Shown here piece after piece: positions 27,101 to 42,395 of a DNA stretch of 64,000 nt. Source of the DNA: Phytoseiulus persimilis (lineage: Eukaryota; Arthropoda; Arachnida; Mesostigmata; Phytoseiidae); assembly GCA_037576195.1 (NCBI GenBank), contig CM075103.1, positions 8,246,001-8,310,000 on the forward strand, in the 5' to 3' direction. The notes beneath the pieces are model-generated. The model worked only from the letters and a program-made list of their open reading frames with translations. It made no database searches and was not told the origin of the DNA. Position 1 is the first letter of the stretch. Each line of letters starts with the position of its first letter. The translations under genes and the position numbers were made by a program.

Positions 27101-30100
27101 CTCATCGGTATCTGTAGCAAAACGTAATCGCTCACATCGAACGGACTGCGGGTCGTTCCGAACGAGTGAGCTTTTAGCTGCTGCCTCCGTACATCATGAT
27201 TTGTTGGGTACGGGCCGATAACTTTCCGTAGGACAGAAGCGAGAGCGGAAGAGTCCGAAACGAAATTTGCTGGACCGACCATGGGAGGAGGGCGGGCGAG
27301 ACAATACTACCCACTGCGAGTCTCCTCATTACATCTTCTTTCCGTCACTCACTCTCTCATGCACAGCTGAGCGGGCTGCAGTTTGTCCTCGACTTTCGAA
27401 CCGTGAACTGCTTGCCCTCCGACGAAGTCTCGAAAGCTTCGAGTGGAAGAGGTGCAAGATAATTCCGGCGCGCTTAACCATTTACTTCTCATTGCATCTG
27501 GAAACTTCTACGAATTCGCCCCTGCGTTATTTTCCTCAGCGCTGGGGCGATGTTGACATCCATCGACTTCAACCTATTTGTTCCCACATGGAAACTCACT
27601 CTCGGAAGGTTCGAGGGAGATCGATAAACAGATAATGAATCTTGACCTCGAAGTGGGGCACGAGCAACCTTCCAGGATCCTCTTTTTTTTGACCGCTGAA
27701 ACAGGGTCGAGCACGTGTGAGGTGGTTGCCAATGTCGCCACTGACCACCGTCCCTGTTCTCAAGATACCACGCGCCGGAGAGGACAGACAAGTTCGCATA
27801 TGAAAGACTCCTCAGGAAACGAAAGGATCTCTCCCATGTGCAGGTTTCTCTTCTTTGGGGCTAATGGTCTTGTTTGACGATTCTCCCAGAAATCCGTTCC
27901 TGTTCAGTGGATTTGATCCAGTACACGGTCGAGCGATAACTGTCTCTCTCATCTGGGCGTGGTTCCATCGAAGAATTGCCCAGTTTCATGACCATACCTT
28001 GATTTTTCCCTGAAAAAATGAAGTCCGCGTTCAGCCTCTCGATATACCATGACTCGAGCTATCGTTTCCAGAAACATAGAGAGTGATCGCCCCATCTGCA
28101 GAGCAGCCTTTTCTAGATGAGCCGCCTCTCATCATGTCAGCGATCATACCTCAAATCAAACTCGCGCGTGAAAAGAACCTTCTCCACGAAAATCGCGATT
28201 TCCAAAATCATCGAAATCCGGAGCGAAGGAATTTCCGCGTCTGATATCTTACAGACCTTCACCTTCCATGAATATTCATGGAGCTATGCGCGTTTCGACC
28301 ACACTCCGTTACTGAGGAGCTTCGATCTCCCGAGATAGGGCTCGTTATACGCGCGATCTTAGGGTACTTCAGGAAATCCGTTTTCCTGATCTGGGTTCGA
28401 GTCGTCGAGTTTCGGTTTCTGTGATCGCGAGTTTCTCAAATCCGGATTCAACTGTAGTTCCGACGTGATGCCGCGCGGGGACCCGAGTGGAAGTATAGAA
28501 GAAATTCCCAGAGCGATTCCCGCGCTAGTCGATTTTTTTTCTCACTGGTTCGTTTCCGGATCCAAACCTCTACACCGAATGTCCTAGCTTCCAACTTCTA
28601 CGGGTGAAGTGAATTCCAAGCGCTGCGGGCAGTAGAATGAGATCGCTCTCGATCGGAATCTCAACGATAGATTTTTGGGAAGTTCGATCGTGAGAGACTC
28701 CTCTAATCACAACCCATTAGTACCGACCAATATACCGACCTCGCTTGAAGCCGGAGCAGACTCTGGTTCGGATTCTCTCGCTGAATGCGTATTTCATCGA
28801 GTGCTCGGCTTGTTATTTCAGTTTGTTTCTTTTGGTTGTAACGCCCTTGACTTTGAGGCTCGAGGTTACGATGAGTTCGAGTGCCAGGTGAACCAGTCCG
28901 CAGTTCTCAGCCTCAACGCGGTAGAGCCTCACGAACCGGGTCAGGTATCGGCGCAGCAGTCGACAAAGTTCAAGGTTTGCTACGCTTGTGGAAGTTTTCC
29001 TGAGAAGTAAAACACCGCTGTCTGAACCACGCGTAGTAAGCGATTAGCGGCTCGAGTGGAAGAATCGATCATTCAGCGGGAAGGCGAAGCGTAATTCTGG
29101 CCGATAGCCGGGCGATACGCTCTCTGCCACCGTTCGAGCGCCGTTATCTCGGCCTGAGACGGCAGATTCTCCGGATGCTGCTCAGCAAATGGTCCTACAA
29201 TCATAGTATCACGACAGTCTCGTGGTTCAGCCATCGAACTACGATCCCGAGCGAGAGCAGCGAGCAGCCTTCAGGAGGCGTCGAGAAACGGTGCAGCACA
29301 TGGAATTCTCCACTTATTCTCGATCAGCACCCAAGTTCAGGTGGGCAGATGTTGGGGAGAATTCGAGTCAGTTGGGGAGTATTGCTCCCCTTTTTTTCCA
29401 GTAAAGATCCTTGGGGAGTCGATGCGGCTCGCGTGGACCGCGATTTCGATCCTTGGTTGAGCCTTTTCCGTTCCAGGTAGAACACACGGGGGGCTTTTCT
29501 GGGAACTCGATCGCATTTGATACACCGGCACCGATGATGGTTTTTCGAAAATCCCCGCTTGGAGACACACTACTACCGAACGGTACAGGACCAGTGGATT
29601 GTGAGCGATGAGAATTCGGGAAATTGTGATCTCAGTGGAGTTGCCGAGTCACGGCAAGAATAACTTGCCACTGGACAACGAGCCGTGTCACTCCGGAGAA
29701 TATTCAAAATCCCCAGCAATTGTTGCTCCAGAGAACTCGCAGAAGAACTCGCTTTCCACTCGCAGACTCTCAGGAGAAGGGCATAGCTCGGAAGGAACTC
29801 CATTACGAGTGGTACGGAACGAGTGAAAACAATGCCGGACAATAGATCTCGTTTCTCCAGTTTCATATTCGTCTGTCGCGCGGGAATGAGGGCAGACGAA
29901 CGTTCTCTGTTTCACTGCTCATCATCAGTAACATCACTCGACGGAGAGAAAGCTCTCCGCCGCCTGACGATGCAACTGTCTGACGGACGGACGGACAAAC
30001 GGACCGCGCCCGCTCACCCTCCCCAGGCGTCACAGACACAAGACCTATACTAGATATATAAAAGGCTAACTATACGTCCAGTTAGATCCACGCGTGTTAA

Positions 30101-33100
30101 GGCCTGCTAATTGTGTTCCCGCCACCGTAGAAGAATGCTCCTTCTTTCCCCAGCGCGACACGAAGGGGAGAGTTATAGATCACTTGATTCAACAACTCAT
30201 GAGAGCTCCGCCACTGACTAACATTGAGTGGACAGTGTACTGTTACTAGATCGGTGGAGTACTTGGACCGGCGAGCTGCTCTCACTGTTTCGCCTCGCGA
30301 ACAGAGGGAAAAATTCTTGCGGAACGCCGCTCAGACCAGGATAACGATGAAAATCAAGGAGTTTTTCCGTGAGTGTTTTTTTCACTTCCTTTTCCTGTGA
30401 CCATCCCTATCTTCGTATCCGCCCCGTTCGATATCCGATTACCGTGTCTATCGACTTCCATTCTGGCGATCGACGCTCTGACAATCGTATGCCCGAGTCC
30501 GTGCTGAAGAAGTCACTCGGAATCATCTCCCAAATCTTCCGTCATCCGGTCTGGGAGCTCTGGACAGAGCACGAATCGCTGGCCAATCAGAAATAACCGG
30601 CGGGTTTCTTTGCTCTCGTTTGGCCGCTCTGGCGTCACGCTTCAAACAGAGGGAAGAAATGGCAAGAGATGAAGAGCGTTGACCACTTGAGACCGCGCGT
30701 AAATGGAACGGCCCCATTGGATTATCTCGCATTCTCCACCGGTGCGGCGATGAAGGTTGGGTCAGCTCCAGCTGGGTTCAGCGCGTGGATCCATTAGCTT
30801 GTGACGCGGACTCTCGGACTCCCAGACCCCCGGAAACCAGAGCGACAAACGGGATGAGCTTACTGGAAGGCACTCAGACAGATTTCCTGTCGCGAGTTTA
30901 GGATTGGGACCGACGAAAGCTGCGGAGGGCCAGACTCGTTTCGGACACGCGTCGAGTGCGTAACTCAAATCGTTGAGTTAAGGACCACCCCGACATCAGC
31001 TCCATCACCGAACGGACAGGTTTCAAGTTCAATAAGCACTTTTGATCAGCATTCTGTCTCTCGTTGAAATTCCGGCTCCCTCAAGTATCGCGCTACGTCT
31101 AGCCAACCCTGAAACACGTAGGCTCCTGCCGGAATCCATGAACTCCCAGGGCAGGAACTGGGATTTCGCGCAAAAGGGCACCTCGAATCGCCGGAAAAAC
31201 GATGTAGACATACCGGGTTTGCTGGCGCGGCGCAGGCGGCGGCGGCGGCGAAATTCCACCTAGAGTAGGTATGGGAGGCGACTGAGCATTTCGTTTAAAT
31301 CTTTCATGAACAGTTTATCCTCGCCGGGCCAATCAGAATCTCGCTGCACATAGCCGTCGGCGTCGGCGGCAACCACGGCATTGGCATCGGAAACATTTGC
31401 CTAGCAGTGAGCAAGTCGGCAACAGTGTTCGCGAGTTTGTTTGTTCTCCGAGAGAGCTCTGAAATGCCTGTTCTGTTAAGAGCCATGATTCGGCGGAACC
31501 GGAGTAAGTAAGCAACGACCGACGGTGGTCACTGTTCGATCGCAGCCATATTATCCGATAGGTCATTCATCCCCATTTTCCCGCACTGAGCGTCTGTTCG
31601 TCATCAGAAACTTCTCCCGAGGAAGTCTAGAAGCCGATCGATCCGAGCAACGATCGCGAGAGCTTTCTCGCCGGTATTCATTTCTGGGGGAATCGTTCCA
31701 CGATGTGCCGCGAGACTTCCGGAGGATGGTTTCTGACCATCACTTAAAGTAGCTCCAGCTGTCAACCCGTAGCCATTTCAACACGCTAAAAAAAAATCAA
31801 CCACCAAGCTCAGCAGGATATTGCCACCAGGCCATGAATATTACTTTAGTGACGAGCGTGCAGGAACGGACAGGCCGTTCATGGTTACGGCGAGCGAACG
31901 GGGAACCTTGAACAAGCCGCCAACTAGAGGAGCCTTGAACGTTCGAAGATGAGTGACCTCACGTTCTTCAAGTGTGCTCGACTCGTTTGGGGTTTCTCGG
32001 TCGGGTAACCGCGGTTGCTAGGAATCCGAGTCATGCTAGAGCATACGATCCTTGCATCTTCGAAGTGTCGGATAAGATAGCGGATCAAATAGCAGCTCTC
32101 GACATTAAGGAAGAATGATGACAGGATCTGCTGATGACATGTGCTTCACCGTCCGTTCTCGAGCTAGCGCGGGAGGAAGCTGACTCTCTAATCTAGGATT
32201 GTGCTAGGGAATGGCGCGGTGTCACTCAACGACGGCGGGATAGCGACACAGAGCAAGGTCCTGAGACAAAGCCAACAAGTGCTGGACCTGCATGATGAGA
32301 CGTTCAAGAAACAGATGGGATTTATTGGATCACGTTTGTCCTTGGCATGAAAAAGTCATCGGAGAAACGGACTGCCCCGAGTGGTCACCGGAGCGGGCTT
32401 CGAGAACAGAGAACGCCAGGCCGCGCGAGTCCATCTTCCGCGGATGTTTCGATAACAGATCTCGATCGAACTGGATCCACCGATAATCGAAGGATGGACC
32501 CCATCAGCTCGGCTTTCGGGCAGAAAAGCAAATGAGCTGTAACTTTCCAACAAGAGCATCGCTCTCCGGTTGGCCGCGGGGAACCACAGAGGAAATCCCT
32601 CTCGGGTTCAGCGATGAATCCTCCACTCGTAAAAGTAGGATGCTCCGTGAGTGTTTACAACGCATGCACACCACCTGAAAGCTTCTTTTTCCATCTCGTG
32701 CTTTGACTGAACACAGTCGCTGACGAGCCCGCAGTGAGTCCGCCGCAGGAAAACCCCAGTCTTTCGAATCGCGTGAAGTAGGATCTCCGTCCGAAATGAT
32801 GCTGGGAGCGAGTGAACATCTTTACACTCTCACGAACTGCGATGCTTCGCGACGGGATCCGTTACAGAGGAGCTTCTTCGCAACAATTGAGGACTGTACG
32901 TCATTTCAATTCCTCGAACGGTGAGCTCTACGAGAACACTGGTCCGCCTAGAACTCATGGAACCGATGCCAAGGGACTTCGCCCCCGAAGCCAAGACGCC
33001 TCGGGCTCTAAACTGATGGACCTGGATGATTCGAAACGAAACGTCGTTGGAAGTGACGCACGCTCAAGGTGTCGACCGGCAGTTGGACCTCACGCGGAAG

Positions 33101-34212
33101 ATTCGCGGAGTATTCGAAGCGTTCCTCTAACTGGTTCACGCAGCTGCGTTCGCGTATCTGCGATCTCGAGAGCCTAACATGACGCGGTTCTCGGGTCTGC
33201 GGCGCTCCTTTTGGAGCTAAAGTGTCGTTTCAGTTCGCTCGAGAGATTAGACATGAATGCAATGAGGCGAAACAAAATCCAATGTTTGTGTGATACGAGG
33301 AGCTTCCGCTGTCGTTATCGCCCGCGTCAAATAGAGAGTCAACACACGATTAGAGTGACAGTCGCCGGCTCTGAGTGTGCTTTCTGCTTCCGTCGAGCTC
33401 CTCGGCGCGTCGAGGCTCGCCTTGTCTGGGCTCGATGCGCGCGAGTCGGGAATGTCCCTCTGGCTCGCTCCCTATCGAGCCGCTCGATCTCGAAAAATCG
33501 TCATCAGATATAAAAAGTTATTCGATTTTCCGTTCTCGACTTCGTTATCGCGCGCTGACATTGAAACGACAATCTCGGTTGTAAACGCATTGAATAATTC
33601 CGAGCGGCCCTTGTGCACTGGCAGCCGCTTCTCTCGCGCGAGTCGGCGAACAAAGGGAGGGATCAGGGTCCCAAATCATCCTTGAGAAATACATCTCGTC
33701 ATCGGATATCGAGATCTGTGTTCGAATGTCTCGAGAGGGGTGGCTGGCAGACATGAGCACATTGGATTTCGACGAGGGGTCGGTCATACGAAGCTCGGAA
33801 AACATTCCTCGAAGACACCGGGCGCTCCCTTCGTCGTTCGAGCGTTGCAGACGACGTTCGAAATCACTGCACGCGCTGAGTAGGAATGTGTCGGGCTCTG
33901 ACAGTGCAACCAACAACAACAACCGAGCCGTATGGCGGCGCCTAGGAATCTGCAATATCGAAATCTCGCTCAACCGCCTCATCTTGGTAACTGAACGAAC
34001 TCCGGAGTTTGTTTACCAGTCCACCTTCTTCTACCGCTGGACGTGCTTCCGTTGAGAGACCAACTCCCCTGGTTGGATTGCGAGACGCACTGCTGGACGA
34101 GTGGAGTGGGAGACTTTCTGCGTGGAACTTCTCGCCCGAGTCCTCAACCCGATCGCGGAGTTGACTGCAGCCGACGATTCGTTCTTTCTAACGCTTTTCA
34201 TTCTCGTTCCAG
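24134..34212. other. 10 kb without a supported gene
   Basis: Open frames of 60 to 175 codons are scattered over both strands and often overlap in antiparallel fashion, notably at 25.0-27.3 kb. None carries a motif I recognise. A good TATA box lies at 30055. The 5' non-coding exon or exons of the SGK3-like gene probably lie within the last few kilobases, since its first coding exon starts at a splice acceptor. Confidence 0.35.
30055..30090 (+). promoter_or_regulatory. Candidate TATA-box core promoter
   Basis: TATATAAAAGG at 30055-30065 is a near-consensus TATA box, followed about 25 bases on by CCAGTTAG, which resembles the arthropod initiator. Downstream, an ATG at 30347 opens MKIKEFF and reaches a good donor (TCC, then GTGAGT at 30369) in phase 1, as a short first coding exon would. 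Other ATGs intervene and no second exon was found, so the transcript is hypothetical. Confidence 0.3.
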
Positions 34213-34238
34213 GCCTCAACCAAGCGTTGACTACGGGG

Positions 34239-36865
<2,627 letters not shown>

Positions 36866-37356
36866 AAACCATGCTTTCCAGTGGTGAAGATTCCAAAGCT
36901 CCCAAAGTTGCGTGACTTTCTCGTAGTACAGGAAGCATGCGGATGATCCAGTACGAACCTGTGAACGACTCAGATGAGCACAAGTTTCCCAATCGACTGA
37001 GAAGCCGATATTCCGCGGATGGATTCTTCTCTCTTCCGTCGGCCGGATTCCGATCGGCCTTCGTGACCCGAACGAGGAATCGCAATCGGCGAAAGAATCA
37101 TCCCGGCCAAAGTTTCTGACGATGTTCGTCGTTCATTTAATTCGATATGTTATCTGTTGATTTCTCCATTTTCAATCTGTTTTTACCATTCCTAAACTTG
37201 AGACACCATGGCCATGCCAGTCGAACTCACCGAATCACGCAATCTAGATAAATCGCTTTTCCAAAACCTCGTGAGTCTGCTGTGATCCCGTTTTTAACTA
37301 GCTACCGATTGTAAATAGCCTTCATGAGTGTACAAAGTAGCAGTGTCAACATCGCA

Positions 37357-37362
37357 AATAAA
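37357..37362 (+). terminator. Candidate poly(A) signal of the SGK3-like gene
   Basis: AATAAA on the coding strand, about 490 bases past the stop codon and the first canonical hexamer I see there. The short distance and orientation fit, but no downstream GU-rich element was tested. Confidence 0.4.
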
Positions 37363-39490
37363 AACAAAATGACGAAAACAGCGATGCCAGTGATTTCCGA
37401 CTTGCGACTTGATGTGAGCAGGCGTGTGAGCGGCGAGAGGTTTAATCCCGCAGTCGTAGAGAGGCAATCAAGTCCCGGTTTCGATCATAGGTTACAGGAT
37501 TCGGAGCTGGTTGGTGTCAGAGTGAATACTCGATTTGGCTGTGGTCATTGTTCTTCTCTTCAAATACGAGAATACCCAGTAAACATCGTGATTAGCTCAA
37601 CCAGTCTTAGTCAGCGTTACACCAGATGTCGCGCCGTTGTCCCTCCGACACTCTAGCGGAATCCCGATTTTCCCGTACTCCCAGACTTCCTGGTAAAAGC
37701 ATCCGGACGACAAGTCGTCTTCTCAGACAGTCCCGTCGGCGACTCCCGGAGACCGAAGAGCGCACGAGATCGCGGTGGTTAAAGCCCCGGCGGCGAGGGT
37801 GTCGACCGGTACCGCGAGAGCGGCTCAAACCGGGTTCCCCGAGTTCAGGCAGCTGTGCGTTGCGTCTCGCGCGAGCGTCGGTTGGCGAAAAGCATGAAGC
37901 GAGTTTCCTGTTTTGGCACAATGAACCCAGGGGCGCCCCTGCAAGAGGACGCGTCGGTGTCGGAACACCGTAGCACGTAGAGAAGACGTGGGCCACAGAG
38001 ACTAACTCGGATCAGGAGCGGAGCCGGATGCGCGTCCAGGACAGGCAGTCTGGAGCATCACAAGTTCAAAAGCATCATCTTCTTCAGTAGCCTTTCACTG
38101 AGAGATTATTCAGTCCTATAAGAACAGACTGGATAGCCGAGTGGTCTGAGCCGGTGATTCCGGAACTTTGCGTCGCGCGGGATGCGGACCCCTGTCAGAG
38201 GGCTCTCAGCTCGCGAATCCGCTCAATACGGCTTCGAACCCCAGCGCCGATTCTTCTACACGATGTGCTTGACAGCCGTCATGTGTGAGTTTCACCACCA
38301 AGATAGACTTGAATCTTGAACAGCAGCTTGCAGGTTCGATTCGCGGTAATCTAGTACCAGGAGTCGTGTCTGGTACCAGACATCAACAGAGATGGTTTCC
38401 AGTGTCTCAGCCATTCGAAGTCGATAGTAGCTTCGCCGACTTACCGAAAGATTCCCGGTTCCCTGGTGGAGTGACGGAGTCGGCTATCGAATCGCGGACA
38501 AACCCCGGAGGATATTCTGAGGAATCATCCTCCAAACCGCTCGAGGTGTCTCACTTGTCGCGCTAACCCTCACCTGAAGCATGTTCCTTGGTCGGGCCAA
38601 AGGTTTGAAAGTCAGCTTAACATGCAAATTTCCTACTCACACCGGGCCTCCGGGAGGAAATTAGAGACTGGGAGGATGAGATTGATTATCTGCCGCAAAG
38701 CTTTTGGCATGGGAAAAAAATCAGTGGAGGATGTAACATCAATGCATCGGACCATATCTGTATCCATACATTCGATAGCATACCATGCCGGATTCCGACC
38801 TTACCCGGAGTGAATGGATGGCAGATGGAATTCTCGCATTCTGATTCACTCCATGGCCCTCCGTAGAAACTTCTGCGACTTCGGCGAGTCTATAGTTGGC
38901 TCGGTCCGCTCGAGTCATCCGGCTGAGATTAATCGCGCGCAACGAAATATCCTCTGAATCAGTTCGCCATCCCTTTGACCTGCACCAACGCATGATTTGA
39001 CAGCGCCCGTCGGTCTCCCGGTCTAAATGACCCCAATACATGCTCCGAGCTCTCTTATTCTGAACGCACTGCAGGAAAGACCGCATTTCAATTTCGCCAA
39101 GCTAGGGAGTGTTTCTGAAGCCGTTCGATAAAGTTGTGCGTCGAAAGTCCAAATCCGCGGCTGAACTTCAAGGGACTAAACCGGGTGCCATGCAAATATG
39201 CTCAAAACTCGTAGCCATCCCATGCTCAAGGATTCATGCTTCTGGCTTCGAGCCAAATCTCGTCGTTCTGATTCTGAGGCCTTGCCATTCTCACCCTGCT
39301 CCTCCTCGTCCCCGACTGGAAAAAAAAAATTTGAGGAAGGAACCGACAGCTGACTGAAAGGCGGAGGAAGCGCGCGGAGAACACCTGTACGCCCACTTCT
39401 TCGGAATCTAATAGTTATTCGATCTCACACCGTTCTCCTGGCGCTCCGTCAGTTGGATGCCTTTAGGCTGGTGATCTGACCGGCACCGGC
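37363..39490. other. No supported gene; GC-rich stretch and tRNA-like boxes
   Basis: A GC-rich stretch at 37.6-38.0 kb is open on both strands (115 and 129 codons) without a recognisable product. A tRNA-like A box and B box lie at 38.13-38.24 kb. The 93-codon plus frame at 38285-38566 begins at GTG and has no family match that I can name. Confidence 0.35.
38134..38241 (+). other. tRNA-like A and B boxes (SINE or tRNA relic)
   Basis: TAGCCGAGTGG at 38134-38144 matches the class II tRNA A box and GCTTCGAACCC at 38231-38241 matches the B box. They are about 97 bases apart, too far for an intron-less tRNA, and the 5' stem (GACTGGA) has no partner after the B box. This suggests a tRNA-derived SINE or a decayed tRNA, not a working gene. 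Confidence 0.25.
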
Positions 39491-40486
39491 GTTGTAGAAT
39501 AGTTAATCCCTTCGGACACCCCAATCACCAAAACACCCTGACACTCCGCAGCAGGGGCCAGAAGTGCGAGCTGGGAACGAGCAAGGCCGAATCCCGGCGG
39601 AAGTGAAGGCAGCAGAAGATACGGTCGAGCTCGCTGAAGATAAGCACCCGTAGAAAATCTGTGAGAGCGTTCGACCCTCTCCTAGACTGGGGAAGCAGTC
39701 AAAGGATCCCGAAGAGCCCAAAGTTTCTGCAGAAAAGACGAGTGCCAGCACGCGGGAATTGCTCTCAACCAGCTCTGCGAATCAGTATCCGAGCTCATAA
39801 CCAAGCAGGCGGAAGAGTACGGCTGCAGAACCAGGAGCGAAGCGCAGGGGAAGAGCGGTGCTGGGAACATTACGGAGAATCCGAAGTGTGAGACCCACAT
39901 CCGAGGTCTCTCGCTCGAGGTCCGATTGTATTAACATGACTAGAACCCCCCATCACGGAGGATGGATGTGGACAAGGAATGAACAGCACCCCAGGGTATG
40001 GGTCACCTGGCCAGTTTTCTCCGCCGATTCCTGGGAAAAAAACAATAGGAGAGGACCCGGAGCTTGCCCAGACGCGATCTGGGTGTTTGCAGGAGATTTC
40101 AACGGCAAGTAAACTCCGAAACAAACACCACGGGTCCTGGAGGACTCCAACTCGGAGAAATCATGTCTCGGGCAGACACTGGCGCCACTGCCGCGACGCA
40201 TCTCCAACTGATTAAAGGCTGGAGGATCAATGAGGCACAGGAGTCGTTCTGCGTGTATCAGCATGGGGAGTTCAAGGTTATCAACAATTACTGCGATCAT
40301 AATAGAAGCGCAAAAACGGATAGGGGGTGGAATGATGTGAGCTGCCAAAGTGGAGGCATTCTCGCACCGAGTCTCCGAAAAGGGAGAAAGAGCAACCAGA
40401 GAAAATTGAATCCTGGAGCGATGTGGTCTTCGACGGCTCTCTCAAGACTGGTCGCGGAGCGAGCCTACTCGCCCCGCCTTAGATAG
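39490..40486 (+). mobile_element. Decayed non-LTR retrotransposon fragment (ORF1 end and endonuclease)
   Basis: In shifting plus-strand frames the sequence shows a polar ORF1-like stretch (39.5-39.92 kb, including LNQLCESVSELITKQAEEYG), then an apurinic-type endonuclease segment. That segment has VWVTWPVFSADSWEKN, the motif WVFAGDFNGK (40070-40110; GDFN is the catalytic core of LINE endonucleases) and a later block LQLIKGWRINEAQESF where such proteins read like INEP-type beta strands. Stops and at least two frameshifts break it, and no reverse transcriptase (YADD) follows, so it is a truncated dead copy, probably of the R1, Jockey or I type. The upper boundary is uncertain. Confidence 0.5.
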
Positions 40487-42395
40487 AGGATCCAAAGATT
40501 CAGTGTTTGGGAATCAGCCGGGTTGAAAAATCGAAAAACACTCGAGTGCCTGCTCATTACCATTAAGATGAGGCTGCCCTCGCATGACGACACTTAACGG
40601 GCGCGCAGACGCCGCTCTGTTTTGAGCTGCAAGCAAGCCGGGGAGAAGTTTCTCAAGGATTGAGTTTATTCACACAAAAACATGCTCTCGAGTTCTACTT
40701 CACGTACTTGACAGTTCATCGTTATTATCGAACGTCCTATTGCGGATGCTGATTCCAAGAGGACAGTTATTATTATCGCGTTCACATATCACATCAGAAC
40801 TACAGGATACATCAGAAATTGGTGGGCTCGGTATGAATTCATGTGAGGTGACTTGAATATCCGCGGACGTTTCGTGATGTCACTCGGCACTTGAATTTCC
40901 ATCCTACTCGGGTGAAACATGCATTCATTCCGGGGGTAACAATATGAAGATATGAAGATTCATTATCGCTGAGGAGGCCTCGTCACGCTCGGTCTGCGCG
41001 TAGAGGGGAAAAAAATGAGCGTTTATGGATGCGATCATTCTCGTACATTGCTTGGTTTCTTGAAAGTCCGACCAACGCTTCAATCTATTCGTCGCCCACT
41101 AGTCTGAGATATCATCTAGTAATATCCATACCTCAAGACGTCGCCAATCAATTCAAATATGATGCACGCGGTCTAAAATATTCAAGAGCTTGGCTGATGG
41201 CTTCCTGCTTCCGTGGAGCGAGAAAAAGTGCGATTGGCTGTCACGGATCGTCTGGAGACGAAGTTTCGACGTGACGGATAACGCGGAGCTGTGTCACCCA
41301 GAGCCCCCTCCGGAGAGCGGTGCTGATTTCGTCGACTGCGATCGATCGTGAGGAGATCGACTGTGGCAGCGATTCCAAACGTGGCGGGCAACTCGGAATG
41401 AATGGATAATGGGTGAGGTCAGTCGAGCGGAACTTCTGCCGGGTAGCTTCGATTTTCGGGGCTGGTGGAGGACGAGCCAGCGTTCCAGCACTAGACCCCA
41501 AAGCCAGGGTTGCTGGTTGTTAATAGTTAACAAGGACGGCAAGCTGAGCCTGCATTTTGAACTTTAGCGCTTTGTGAGAATCGATCTGTAGGAGCGCTGG
41601 CCCGGCGGCTCCCGATGGTGCTGGTGGTTGCGAATAATTCAACCAATGGAGGAACCAAATCAACGGCAGCTCGACCAGCCGGACGGACTTATAGGGAACG
41701 AGAAGGTAGTTCCTCTTTTCCGAGCGCTCTGTCGGATCGGCAGCGGCGGCTTCCCCAGAGGCTCAGGACGACAACGCCGACGCTCTTCTCGCTCACGGAG
41801 TGCTGGCGGGCTCACTTGCCATTCGGTACTTGGTGGATCTATTCGGGCTGTACAGGGGCCGCGACCCAACGGAAGCAGTTCATTACGCGTATGGTCTAAC
41901 GTGCTTTCTAGTTGCGTGTTGCGATCTCTCAAGAGGCGATACCTAGTGAACCTTCCACGACTACGCTAACGTCAACTTAAAGTCGTGGATTTAATCCTCT
42001 CATGGGGCTCCGGTTCAGGCCAACGGGCTTCTCTTTCGCTATTCACGCCACATACCTAAATGGATTATCTTTCGAGACACTCAATTGTAGAAGATTGTAC
42101 CAAACACGCTTTGCCGTTCTGTTGGATGTTTCCATATTTCAGGGATCGCGATTTCTTCGGAAAAACTGGCACAATTTCAACAATATCCTGATGAGTTGAC
42201 ACGATTCCCTGCTTGGATTCCATCGGTCACCGGCTTGGCAGTGGAGGCCGTGATGGTGGTGCGAAGCGAGAGCCTCCCTCACGCTCCCTCACTGATTTAA
42301 CACTATCAATGATGCTAAGCTTCCGAATCGACTCAGAGTGTGAGAGGGTCGCTCAAGAATCTTCGATGTATAGATTGACGGTGATCGGACTCATC
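40487..42395. other. No supported gene
   Basis: Downstream of both the LINE relic and the CNRIP1-like gene. Frames of 60 to 115 codons occur on both strands at 41.2-42.0 kb without recognisable domains. A TTTAAT at 41990 is ATTAAA on the minus strand and could be the CNRIP1-like poly(A) signal about 400 bases past its stop. Confidence 0.35.

Noticed and set aside
25000..27300. Cluster of overlapping frames on both strands, at first sight like a decayed endogenous viral or transposon gene
   Set aside because: No catalytic or structural motif could be named in any frame, and both strands are equally open; a protein search would be needed.
37607..37996. GC-rich stretch open on both strands
   Set aside because: Arg/Pro-rich frames on both strands are expected from base composition.
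38134..38241. Functional tRNA gene
   Set aside because: A and B boxes are too far apart and no acceptor stem can be formed.
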